Made by a program: the position numbers and the translations under genes
Source: Clostridia bacterium
GTDB lineage: Bacteria > Bacillota > Clostridia > Oscillospirales > QAMX01
Assembly (NCBI GenBank): GCA_017547975.1
Contig: JAFYNU010000223.1
Coordinates: 1 to 7,625, forward strand
DNA length: 7,625 nucleotides
Direction of reading: 5' to 3'
In this document: positions 1-5,744 of the stretch, in pieces
How positions within the stretch are numbered: position 1 is the first letter of the stretch
How the letters are laid out: every line of letters begins with the position of its first letter
The notes under the pieces: model-generated
Database searches by the model: none
What the model saw: the letters and a program-made list of their open reading frames with translations, nothing else
What the model was told of the DNA's origin: nothing

Positions 1-32
1 CGCGGGTTGCGCCGTATCCTATACAAGACCTA

Positions 33-56
33 TCCTTTAGGGGATGACCTAAAGGG
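33..56. other. Hairpin downstream of the dehydratase, no U-tract
   Basis: A perfect 8-bp inverted repeat, CCTTTAGG (34-41) and CCTAAAGG (48-55), encloses a 6-nt loop; the flanking T33/G56 could add a wobble pair. It starts 33 nt past the stop codon of the minus-strand dehydratase, where a terminator is expected. Neither strand has a run of T after the stem, so it is not a standard intrinsic terminator. It could stabilise the mRNA 3' end or be a protein-binding site. No gene is seen in bases 1-88. Confidence 0.45.
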
Positions 57-88
57 AAATCACTTATTGCAAATCGAAGGCTGTGCGC

Positions 89-1243
89 TTACCACTGGGC
101 GATAGCGCCGTCTTCGAAATACTGTCTGGGGGTATCCCAGTCGCCGGGGTACTGGTTGAACTGGATGAATTCTTCGTCGGGTTCGATGCCAAGACCCGGG
201 CCGGTGGGTACGTCGATGCAACCGCCGACAACCTTGAACGGGTTCTTCAGGTAGCCTTCGCCAAGCTGCAGGTTGCCCTTGACCCAGGGATGTTCCTGGA
301 CGATGAAGTTGTGGGAACAGGCGTCCACCTGCAGACAGGCGGCCAGGGAGATGGGGCCCAAGGGGTTGTGGGGGGCGATGTTGGCGTAGTAGGTTTCGGC
401 CATGGAGGCGATCTTGCGGGCTTCAAAGATACCGCCGCAGTGGCAGATATCGGGCTGAACGACCACAGCAGCCTGCTTTTCCAGAACTTCCCGGAAGCCC
501 CACTTGGTGAAGAGGCGCTCGCCGGTGGCGATGGGTACGCTGGTCATGGAGGCGATGCGGGCCAGGGTGTCCACGTTTTCGGGCAGGCAGGGTTCTTCCA
601 GGAACATGGGGTGCAGGTCTTCAATGGCGCGGGCGAACTGGATGGATACGTTGGGGGTCAGACAGCCGTGGGCGTCGATGGCGATGTCCATTTCGTCGCC
701 GACGGTTTCGCGCAGCTTGGTCTGGAATTCCACAGCGCTCTTGAACCAGGCGCGGTTTTCCACGTCGTGAACCGGGCCCTTCTTACCGTTGGGTCTGGTC
801 TTGATGGCGGTGAAGCCCATTTCCTTGCGTTCCAGGGCACATTCGTAAAGGCCTTCGATTTCGTTCTGGGTGTGGGAGGTGGAGATGTGGGCGTACATCT
901 TGATGCGGTCGCGGACTCTGCCGCCCAGCATTTCGTAAACCGGCATGTTGTAATACTTGCCCTTGATGTCCCACAGGGCCTGTTCAATACCGGAAATACA
1001 GCTCATCAGGATGGGGCCGCCGCGGTAGAAGGTGGTGCGGTACATGATCTGCCACAGGTGTTCGATGCGCAGGGGGTCGGCACCGATCAGAACCGGGCGG
1101 AACTCCTCAATGGCCTGCCAAACGGTGCGGGTGCGGCCTTCCAGAACCGGTTCGCCCCAGCCAACGATGCCTTCGTCGGTGGAAACCTTCAGGAATGCCC
1201 AACGGGGTTTCACGAAGAAAATTTCAAGATTGGTGATCTTCAT
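89..1243 (-). CDS. dgoD: Enolase-superfamily sugar-acid dehydratase, D-galactonate dehydratase (DgoD) family
   Basis: This cytoplasmic enzyme of 384 residues is close in length to E. coli DgoD (382) and collinear with it as I recall that sequence. Family members remove water from an aldonic acid to give a 2-keto-3-deoxy acid, using Mg2+. The N-terminal capping domain covers about residues 1-125 (WGEP at 29-32, YRGGPILMS near 73-81, ALWDIKGK at 89-96) and is followed by the TIM barrel. Expected catalytic residues are present: metal ligands D190, E216 and E242, and acid/base H192 (in DAHG) and H292 (in APHNPLGP). The barrel lysine sits in K148-T-R150, where E. coli DgoD has K-x-N, so the substrate may differ from D-galactonate. 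The ATG at 1243 is chosen because AAAGGAAG lies 7 nt upstream; an in-frame ATG at 1270 precedes that site. It is transcribed divergently from fucO. The family call is firm and the substrate open. Confidence 0.88.
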   Translation of the reverse strand: MKITNLEIFFVKPRWAFLKVSTDEGIVGWGEPVLEGRTRTVWQAIEEFRPVLIGADPLRIEHLWQIMYRTTFYRGGPILMSCISGIEQALWDIKGKYYNMPVYEMLGGRVRDRIKMYAHISTSHTQNEIEGLYECALERKEMGFTAIKTRPNGKKGPVHDVENRAWFKSAVEFQTKLRETVGDEMDIAIDAHGCLTPNVSIQFARAIEDLHPMFLEEPCLPENVDTLARIASMTSVPIATGERLFTKWGFREVLEKQAAVVVQPDICHCGGIFEARKIASMAETYYANIAPHNPLGPISLAACLQVDACSHNFIVQEHPWVKGNLQLGEGYLKNPFKVVGGCIDVPTGPGLGIEPDEEFIQFNQYPGDWDTPRQYFEDGAIAQW

Positions 1244-1284
1244 GGTGTAGCTTCCTTTCTTTATTATCATAAAGCTTTGGTTAA

Positions 1285-1313
1285 AGTATACCCACTGTTC
1301 TGGCGTTTGTCAA
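1285..1313 (-). promoter_or_regulatory. Promoter of the dehydratase gene
   Basis: Read on the minus strand, TTGACA (1313-1308) and TATACT (1290-1285) are separated by exactly 17 nt, a near-consensus sigma-A promoter. Transcription would start near 1278, giving a leader of about 35 nt that contains the AAAGGAAG ribosome-binding site. The -35 box lies inside one arm of the TTTGTCA/TGACAAA inverted repeat. Confidence 0.8.
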
Positions 1314-1333
1314 GGGCGCAATTCTGTGACAAA
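1306..1333. promoter_or_regulatory. Inverted repeat over the dehydratase -35 box, candidate operator
   Basis: TTTGTCA (1306-1312) and TGACAAA (1327-1333) form a perfect 7-bp inverted repeat with 14 nt between the arms, so half-sites are 21 nt apart, about two helical turns. The left arm covers the -35 hexamer of the dehydratase promoter. A dimeric regulator bound here would directly affect that promoter and could also influence the divergent fucO promoter some 60 nt away. The binding protein is not in the window. Confidence 0.45.
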
Positions 1334-1389
1334 CCCGGCAAAAAAGATTGACCCGGAGGGGAAAGAAACAGAGAGTCAGCAAAAAATCA

Positions 1390-1418
1390 TTGATATATAT
1401 CCGGATTTGTGGTAAAAT
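1390..1418 (+). promoter_or_regulatory. Promoter of fucO
   Basis: TTGATA (1390-1395) and TAAAAT (1413-1418) are separated by 17 nt, a good sigma-A type promoter. Transcription would begin near 1425, leaving a leader of about 46 nt with AGGAGG 8 nt before the fucO start codon. Confidence 0.72.
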
Positions 1419-1425
1419 AAGGATG

Positions 1426-1443
1426 AGCGAAACTGTTTTTGCT
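1426..1443. promoter_or_regulatory. Imperfect palindrome at the fucO transcription start
   Basis: AGCGAAA and TTTTGCT flank a 4-nt centre; six of seven arm positions pair as in an inverted repeat and the seventh is G opposite T. It sits immediately downstream of the predicted -10 box, a position where a repressor would block initiation. It could also be chance, because the arms are short and A/T-rich in part. Confidence 0.3.
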
Positions 1444-1470
1444 TATGATCAATTTTAGGAGGCTGTTATT

Positions 1471-2619
1471 ATGGCAAATCGTATCGTATTAAACACCATC
1501 TCCTACCATGGCAAGGGCGCCATTGCGGAAATCGCAACCGAGCTCACCGCCCGTGGCTACAAGAAGGTATTCCTTTGCTCCGACCCCGACCTGGTTCGCT
1601 TCAACGTAACCAAGAAGGTCAGCGACGTTCTGGACGCCGCCGGTATCGCTTACTCCCTGTTCAGCGAAATCAAACCCAACCCCACCATTGAAAACGTTCT
1701 GGCCGGTGTAGAAGCTTTCAAGGCCGCTGAATGTGATTCCATCGTCACCGTTGGCGGCGGCTCCTCCATGGATACCGCCAAGGCTGTTGGTATCATCATC
1801 AACAACCCCGAATTCGCCGACGTCCGCAGCCTGGAAGGCGTTGCTCCCACCAAGAATCACGCTGTCTTCACCATTGCTGTACCCACCACCGCCGGTACCG
1901 CTGCTGAAGTTACCATCAACTATGTAATCACCGACGTGGAAAAGAAGAGAAAATTCGTCTGCGTCGACGTGAACGATATCCCCGAAATCGCTGTTGTTGA
2001 CCCCGACATGATGGCCACCATGCCCAAGGGCCTCACCGCCTCCACCGGTATGGACGCTCTGACCCACGCGATCGAGGGCTACATCACCAAGGCTGCCTGG
2101 GAAATGACCGACATGTTCCACATCAAGGCCATCGAAATGATCGCCAAGAGCCTGCGCGGCGCTTGCGAAAACACTCCCGAAGGCCGCGAAGGCATGGCTC
2201 TTGCTCAGTACATCGCCGGCCAGGGCTTCTCCAACGTTGGCCTGGGCATCGTACACAGCATGGCCCACGGTCTGGGCGCCCTCTACGATACCCCCCACGG
2301 TGTTGCCAACGCCATTCTGCTGCCCAGCATCATGGAATACAACGCTCCCTGCACCGGCGAAAAGTACAAGGATATCGCCATTGCCATGGGTGTTGAAGGC
2401 GTCGAAGCCATGTCCCAGGAAGAATACCGCAAGGCCGCTTGCGAAGCGGTCAAGAAGCTGGCCGCCGACGTGGGCATCCCCGCCGACCTGAAGGGCATCC
2501 TGAAGGAAGAAGACGTTCAGTTCCTGGCCGAAAGCGCCTTCGCCGATGCTTGCCGTCCCGGTAACCCCCGCGACACCTCCGTGGAAGAAATCGCCGAGCT
2601 CTTCCGCGCCCTCATCTAA
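1471..2619 (+). CDS. fucO: Iron-dependent lactaldehyde reductase / 1,2-propanediol oxidoreductase (FucO type)
   Basis: This 382-residue group III iron-containing alcohol dehydrogenase reduces L-lactaldehyde to L-1,2-propanediol with NADH in the cytoplasm; FucO enzymes also reduce glycolaldehyde. It is collinear with E. coli FucO over the full length, with long nearly identical stretches around NNPEFADVRSLEG (111-123) and AGTAAEVTINYVITD (141-155). The Rossmann domain carries D38, the position that favours NAD over NADP, and the GGGS turn at 95-98. Iron ligands D195, H199, H262 and H276 are all present, as is the nearby H266. AGGAGG lies 8 nt before the ATG. The gene is monocistronic, with its own promoter and a strong terminator. 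Codon choice is biased to C-ending codons, which suggests high expression. Its presence implies that the neighbouring aldolase releases a small hydroxyaldehyde. Confidence 0.95.
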   Translation: MANRIVLNTISYHGKGAIAEIATELTARGYKKVFLCSDPDLVRFNVTKKVSDVLDAAGIAYSLFSEIKPNPTIENVLAGVEAFKAAECDSIVTVGGGSSMDTAKAVGIIINNPEFADVRSLEGVAPTKNHAVFTIAVPTTAGTAAEVTINYVITDVEKKRKFVCVDVNDIPEIAVVDPDMMATMPKGLTASTGMDALTHAIEGYITKAAWEMTDMFHIKAIEMIAKSLRGACENTPEGREGMALAQYIAGQGFSNVGLGIVHSMAHGLGALYDTPHGVANAILLPSIMEYNAPCTGEKYKDIAIAMGVEGVEAMSQEEYRKAACEAVKKLAADVGIPADLKGILKEEDVQFLAESAFADACRPGNPRDTSVEEIAELFRALI

Positions 2620-2634
2620 GAATCCAACTCCATA

Positions 2635-2672
2635 TAAAAAACCACCGCAGGAGATCCTGCGGTGGTTTTTTT
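2635..2672. terminator. Bidirectional intrinsic terminator between convergent genes
   Basis: ACCACCGCAG (2641-2650) and CTGCGGTGGT (2657-2666) form a 10-bp GC-rich stem with a 6-nt loop. A T-run follows at 2666-2672 and an A-run precedes at 2636-2640, which reads as a T-run on the other strand. It lies 21 nt after the fucO stop and 12 nt beyond the stop of the convergent beta-helix gene, so it can end both transcripts. Confidence 0.93.
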
Positions 2673-2684
2673 GTGCCCAATCGG

Positions 2685-3770
2685 CTAAAAATGCTTGATT
2701 TCAAAACCGTCACTGCACAGGGCGGGGAATTCCTGTTTCCCCCACGGTTTGTGCCACGTGATACTTCCGTGAAGTCTTTTATCGGGATCGTACACGCCGT
2801 ATTGCAGAGCGGAAACGGCCGGTTTCAGCCCGGTACCGCATTCAAAGTTAACGGTTTCTACCAAAACGTTGCAGGGCCCCTTGGGCATTCCGAAAAGCTC
2901 GGCCTGCGTTGTGGACAGAATGACCGTGTTGTGCTGGGCAACCACGTGGTGGATGACCGATAAATGGGAACAATCGTGGAAGGTGATTCCCTCTTCGCAG
3001 TTATGAACGTAAAGATAATCGGCCACCACGTGTTCTCCGCAAACGAATCCGTAACGGAATCCCTGAACCGCCACGTTGCGCAGAACGTTGTTGTCGTTTT
3101 GATCTCCCGACGTGATCAGGCCTGCGGTATGGCAGGGATTTGCCTGCAGTTCCTTGCCAAGAAGGGTATCCCCCACGGTTTCGTTCAGGCAGAACTGGCT
3201 GTCGGAGATATGGACCCTTGCCACGTTCTGCAAATTGACTGCCGACTGTGTGGGGTACATTTTTTCTTTGTTCAGGTGGACCCTGAATTCCAGATTGGAA
3301 ATCGAAAACTGGGATACGCTGAATTTTCCCTTGCAGGAATTTCCCTGGGGAGCCGCCAAAATCGCCCAGGGGCGGGCGGTGGGGTCATGTTCCTCCGGCG
3401 CTTCCCAGTCGGAAAAGAGGCGGGTGTTGTCCGATCGGAGTGATCCGAAGGTCGTTGGCGTAAAGTTGTCCTTCACCGACTCGGGGGGACGGACGATGTA
3501 GGAGTTGAGCAGCCGACATGGCATTTCGCCCTCCAGCTGAATGTTGGCCTGTCCTGCCGGAATGACCAGCTGTGCCCGTACCGGCTTACCGCCCACCGAT
3601 TCCACGCCGGGGGAAGCAATGCGGTAGCCGCCCCTGGTGTAGGGGAAAAGAATCTTTCCGCCGCCCCGCGCCGCGGCAAAGTCAATGGCGGCCTGGATGG
3701 CGGCGGTATCGTCGGTGATGCCGTCACCCTTTGCCCCAAAATCAAACACGTTGATGCCAAAAACACTCAT
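2685..3770 (-). CDS. Pectate-lyase-superfamily right-handed beta-helix protein
   Basis: A 361-residue protein whose N-terminus has the hallmark of the pectate lyase superfamily domain (Pfam Pectate_lyase_3 type): NVFDFGAKGDGITDDTAAIQ at 7-26, then a GGGK turn (36-39) and LFP at 41-43. Later short hydrophobic strands with repeated Asn, Asp and His (about 155-310) fit parallel beta-helix coils. No signal peptide or membrane segment is visible, so the product is probably cytoplasmic, unlike secreted pectinases. Relatives include polygalacturonases, lyases and epimerases, and I cannot point to catalytic residues, so the reaction is undefined. It begins 54 nt downstream of the aldolase on the same strand, with AAGGGA 7 nt before the ATG, and shares that operon. 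It may process an intracellular oligosaccharide or uronide that feeds the pathway. It stops with TAG. Confidence 0.82.
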   Translation of the reverse strand: MSVFGINVFDFGAKGDGITDDTAAIQAAIDFAAARGGGKILFPYTRGGYRIASPGVESVGGKPVRAQLVIPAGQANIQLEGEMPCRLLNSYIVRPPESVKDNFTPTTFGSLRSDNTRLFSDWEAPEEHDPTARPWAILAAPQGNSCKGKFSVSQFSISNLEFRVHLNKEKMYPTQSAVNLQNVARVHISDSQFCLNETVGDTLLGKELQANPCHTAGLITSGDQNDNNVLRNVAVQGFRYGFVCGEHVVADYLYVHNCEEGITFHDCSHLSVIHHVVAQHNTVILSTTQAELFGMPKGPCNVLVETVNFECGTGLKPAVSALQYGVYDPDKRLHGSITWHKPWGKQEFPALCSDGFEIKHF

Positions 3771-3824
3771 ATCGATTTCCCTTTCGTGCCTTCCGGTCCT
3801 CGGGAGGCCCCGTACCGAAAACGG

Positions 3825-4589
3825 TCAAAACAGCTTCTTGATATCATCAAAGGTCTCGTTGTATCCCTTCAGCAGGAAATTCAGGTCCATGCTGAACCAA
3901 AATACCTCTGCACCAAGCTTTTTGTAAATATCTGCCGCATTTGCGTCGTTGCAATATATGCCGCAGGACTTTTTGTAGGATTTGCAAACGTCAAAAACCT
4001 TTTTGAACCACGCCTGGCAGTTTTCGCCCAGGGTGTTCCCCGGCTCGCCGATCATGATCGAAAAATCGTAGGGACCAATAATGATCGTTGCGATCTGGTC
4101 TCCATAAGTCTCCAGCATAGCCGGAAGGTTTTCAAGCCCCTTGGGAGATTCGATTTGAATCAGCAAATGGCGGTTCCCCTGGAAATCCTCCATGGTTTCG
4201 TTCTTTCTCAAAATGCCGTGTCCGCCATATCCCGTTTTGCCCACGGGATATAACCGAATGGAATCCACCGCAGTCTTTACCTGCTCCACCGTTTCCACAC
4301 GGGGAACCATGATCGCATCTGCGCCCATGTCGATGGCACGGGCGAAATAGGGATATTCGATGGAGGGAATGCGAACCACGTTGGGAAGTCCCATAAGGCG
4401 CGTTACCTGCAACAGCGGCACCAGATTTTCGGTATTGTAGATGCCGTGCTCCATGTCAAACAGCATAAAGTCCAAATCGTCTCTATACATCTTTTCCAGC
4501 ATGATCGTACTGCAGGTAACGGTCATTTGCGTACCGAAAACCGGCTCGCAGTTTTTGAATTTTTTGTCCAATAATTCATATTTGTTCAT
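3825..4589 (-). CDS. HpcH/HpaI-family class II aldolase (2-keto-3-deoxy sugar-acid type)
   Basis: This 254-residue cytoplasmic enzyme belongs to the HpcH/HpaI pyruvate aldolases, which cleave 2-keto-3-deoxy acids to pyruvate and an aldehyde using a divalent metal; relatives act on ketodeoxyrhamnonate (RhmA), ketodeoxyglucarate (GarL) and 4-hydroxy-2-oxoheptanedioate (HpaI). Visible active-site residues are H48 in DMEHG, R73 in VRIP, metal ligand E147 in QIESPKG and D175 in GPYDFS, where the family usually has GPxDLS. GADAIMVPRVET at 89-100 is also typical. The ATG at 4589 is chosen, with GGGGG 5 nt upstream as a weak ribosome-binding site. An in-frame TTG at 4601 has no such site. It leads an operon with the beta-helix gene. 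With the dehydratase and FucO it completes a route from aldonic acid to pyruvate plus a reduced diol. Confidence 0.88.
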   Translation of the reverse strand: MNKYELLDKKFKNCEPVFGTQMTVTCSTIMLEKMYRDDLDFMLFDMEHGIYNTENLVPLLQVTRLMGLPNVVRIPSIEYPYFARAIDMGADAIMVPRVETVEQVKTAVDSIRLYPVGKTGYGGHGILRKNETMEDFQGNRHLLIQIESPKGLENLPAMLETYGDQIATIIIGPYDFSIMIGEPGNTLGENCQAWFKKVFDVCKSYKKSCGIYCNDANAADIYKKLGAEVFWFSMDLNFLLKGYNETFDDIKKLF

Positions 4590-4622
4590 AAGAACCCCCA
4601 AAATTCAGATTTGTCCCATGAT

Positions 4623-4673
4623 CCTTGCTTTATTATACTTTATGCATCATCAAAAAGCAAGGCACGGCCTTGC
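4623..4673. repeat. Three GCAAGG/CCTTGC elements around the aldolase promoter
   Basis: CCTTGCTTT (4623-4631) and AAAGCAAGG (4654-4662) are a perfect 9-bp inverted repeat bracketing the -10 box. GCAAGGC (4657-4663) is also the left arm of a 17-nt palindrome completed by GCCTTGC (4667-4673) around ACG. One element therefore lies at the start site, one on the -35 box and one just upstream. This fits a repressor with cooperating operators, though it could also form DNA or RNA hairpins. Confidence 0.5.
4632..4660 (-). promoter_or_regulatory. Promoter of the aldolase/beta-helix operon
   Basis: On the minus strand, TTGCTT (4660-4655) and a perfect TATAAT (4637-4632) are 17 nt apart. The start of transcription would be near 4625, about 35 nt before the aldolase ATG. 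The -35 box is part of a GCAAGG operator-like element. Confidence 0.72.
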
Positions 4674-4754
4674 AAACTTTTTCACGGTTTCCTATTGCTT
4701 ATCGATTCCAGGGAGTCTCCCTTTCCCAACAAAAAAGCATCGAAACAGTCCGAT

Positions 4755-4795
4755 GGAGGTTGGTGATGCAAGAGAACCTCCCCCCTTTGCATCAC
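4755..4795. other. Interleaved inverted repeats in pseudoknot order
   Basis: Two perfect inverted repeats overlap: GGAGGTT (4755-4761) with AACCTCC (4775-4781), and GTGATGCAA (4763-4771) with TTGCATCAC (4787-4795). The order of arms is A-B-A'-B', the topology of an H-type RNA pseudoknot with 7-bp and 9-bp helices and connecting loops of 1, 3 and 5 nt. On the minus strand it is followed by a 5-bp CATCG/CGATG hairpin and six T (4736-4731), a weak terminator-like element. The same sequences could instead be nested operators. I do not match it to a known riboswitch family. Confidence 0.45.
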
Positions 4796-4895
4796 AATTA
4801 CCGTTTATCGGCACCAAGCACACAATTTCCAACCTTATGCGCGATTCTGTTCCGGTCATCACACCGATAACGTTACCAAAGACTCCAGATAACAT

Positions 4896-4924
4896 TTGAT
4901 TTTTTCATCTCTTCGCAGTATAAT
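4896..4924 (+). promoter_or_regulatory. Promoter of the ferredoxin/NapH-like/SDR operon
   Basis: TTGATT (4896-4901) and a perfect TATAAT (4919-4924) are 17 nt apart, so transcription should begin near 4931, about 35 nt before the ferredoxin ATG. The same bases read on the minus strand give TATACT (4922-4917), with TTGCAT (4946-4941) 18 nt upstream: a possible back-to-back promoter toward the aldolase. Confidence 0.75.
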
Positions 4925-4965
4925 TGGATCAGCATGACAAATGCAAAAGGAGTGTTCTGGATACT

Positions 4966-5166
4966 ATGAAAAGACTCGCTGCCCCCGACCGCAAGGTATG
5001 CGTTGCCTGCGGCGTTTGTATGAAGGCCTGTCCCAAAAATGCAATCTCCATTTACAAAGGATGCTACGCCCTGGTAGAGGAAGCAACATGCGTTGGCTGC
5101 GGTCTGTGCGCCAAGGTTTGCCCTGCCGGCTGCATTGTGATCCATGAAAGGAGCGAAGCAAAATGA
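4966..5166 (+). CDS. Clostridial-type 2[4Fe-4S] ferredoxin
   Basis: This 66-residue protein is a low-potential electron carrier. Two classical CxxCxxCxxxCP motifs bind two [4Fe-4S] clusters: C12, C15, C18 and C22, then C42, C45, C48 and C52. The length is near that of free clostridial ferredoxins (about 55-65 residues), with short charged extensions at both ends. The ATG at 4966 is used; AAAGGAG lies 13 nt upstream, which is longer than usual and may lower translation. An in-frame TTG at 4924 overlaps the -10 box and cannot be the start. The stop overlaps the next start codon as ATGA (5163-5166), so the two are translationally coupled. Its likely partner is the membrane Fe-S protein that follows. 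Confidence 0.92.
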   Translation: MKRLAAPDRKVCVACGVCMKACPKNAISIYKGCYALVEEATCVGCGLCAKVCPAGCIVIHERSEAK

Positions 5167-5744
5167 AACAAAAGCATTGGTATGACTACTTATGGATCTG
5201 GACGATCCTTTTCTTCGCTCTTGGATTTTTTAACATCCTCTTTGCCTGGCTGGGCATGAACGATTTTCTGGTCCCCCTGGTCATTGCTATTGTGGGCGGC
5301 AACAAAGCCTTCTGCAACCGTTACTGCGGCAGAGGGCAGCTCTTCGCCGTCTGCGGCAAATGCTCTCTGAAAAAGCAGGCACCCACGTGGATCGCCGCCA
5401 AATGGTTCCGGTATGGTTTCCTGGTGTTCTTCCTTTCCATGTTTGGCAATATGATCTTCCAGACCTATCTGGTAGCCGCCGGAGCAGCAAATTTGAAGGA
5501 AGCCATCAAGCTGTTGTGGATGTTCCGTGTACCGTGGGGTTGGACTTATACCGCAGGTACCGTGGCCGATTGGATCGCCCAGTTCAGCTTTGGTTTCTAT
5601 AGTCTGATGCTCACCTCCACCATGATCGGGTTTATAGTGAATTTCCTGTTCAAGCCCCGTACCTGGTGCAGTTTCTGCCCCATGGGTACCATGACCCAAA
5701 TACTCTGCAAAATTAAAGCCAAGGGAGTACATGACCATGTTTGA
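5163..5744 (+). CDS. NapH/NosR-like membrane 4Fe-4S protein
   Basis: A 193-residue integral membrane protein with hydrophobic segments at about 10-30, 35-45, 82-105 and 142-163. Two cysteine groups follow the pattern of NapH-like proteins (COG0348): C51-x3-C55-x8-C64-x2-C67, and C169-x2-C172-P with C182 further on. Such proteins pass electrons between the quinone pool or a membrane partner and soluble redox proteins. It is shorter than E. coli NapH, having no C-terminal ferredoxin domain; the separately encoded ferredoxin upstream may supply that part. The start overlaps the ferredoxin stop by 4 nt, with AAAGGAG 9 nt before it, and its end overlaps the SDR gene. No nitrate, nitrous oxide or other reductase is nearby, so the true redox partner is unknown. 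Confidence 0.82.
   Translation: MKQKHWYDYLWIWTILFFALGFFNILFAWLGMNDFLVPLVIAIVGGNKAFCNRYCGRGQLFAVCGKCSLKKQAPTWIAAKWFRYGFLVFFLSMFGNMIFQTYLVAAGAANLKEAIKLLWMFRVPWGWTYTAGTVADWIAQFSFGFYSLMLTSTMIGFIVNFLFKPRTWCSFCPMGTMTQILCKIKAKGVHDHV

Larger units (their letters stand above)
4590..4965. other. Long divergent control region between the aldolase and ferredoxin operons
   Basis: This 376-nt stretch holds no convincing gene: its short open frames lack start context and resemble no protein I recognise. It contains promoters for both flanking operons near its ends and, between them, a dense set of inverted repeats: copies of GCAAGG, copies of TGCATCA, an 11-bp palindrome GGGAGTCTCCC (4711-4721) and two interleaved perfect helices at 4755-4795. 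That is more structure than a simple divergent promoter needs. It may be a multi-operator control region or encode a structured RNA. Confidence 0.6.

Noticed and set aside
83..1351. 422-codon open frame on the plus strand opposite the dehydratase
   Set aside because: It is the antisense shadow of a clearly conserved enolase-superfamily gene, is glycine/valine-rich with no recognisable domain, and lacks a ribosome-binding site.
1489..2298. 269-codon minus-strand frame within fucO
   Set aside because: Antisense shadow of a gene with all FucO ligands conserved; low-complexity GG/D-rich translation.
2964..3443. 159-codon plus-strand frame opposite the beta-helix gene
   Set aside because: No start signal and no family resemblance; the minus-strand reading has the pectate-lyase-superfamily signature.
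4755..4795. Assignment of the interleaved repeats to a named riboswitch such as fluoride or preQ1
   Set aside because: Only the topology is shared; I could not find the conserved loop nucleotides of those families.
4692..4895. 67-codon minus-strand frame in the divergent control region
   Set aside because: No good ribosome-binding site, no recognisable motif, and it overlaps the inverted-repeat cluster.
4625..4899. Plus-strand frames of about 80 and 150 codons entering the control region
   Set aside because: They overlap the aldolase promoter or the aldolase itself antisense and lack start context.
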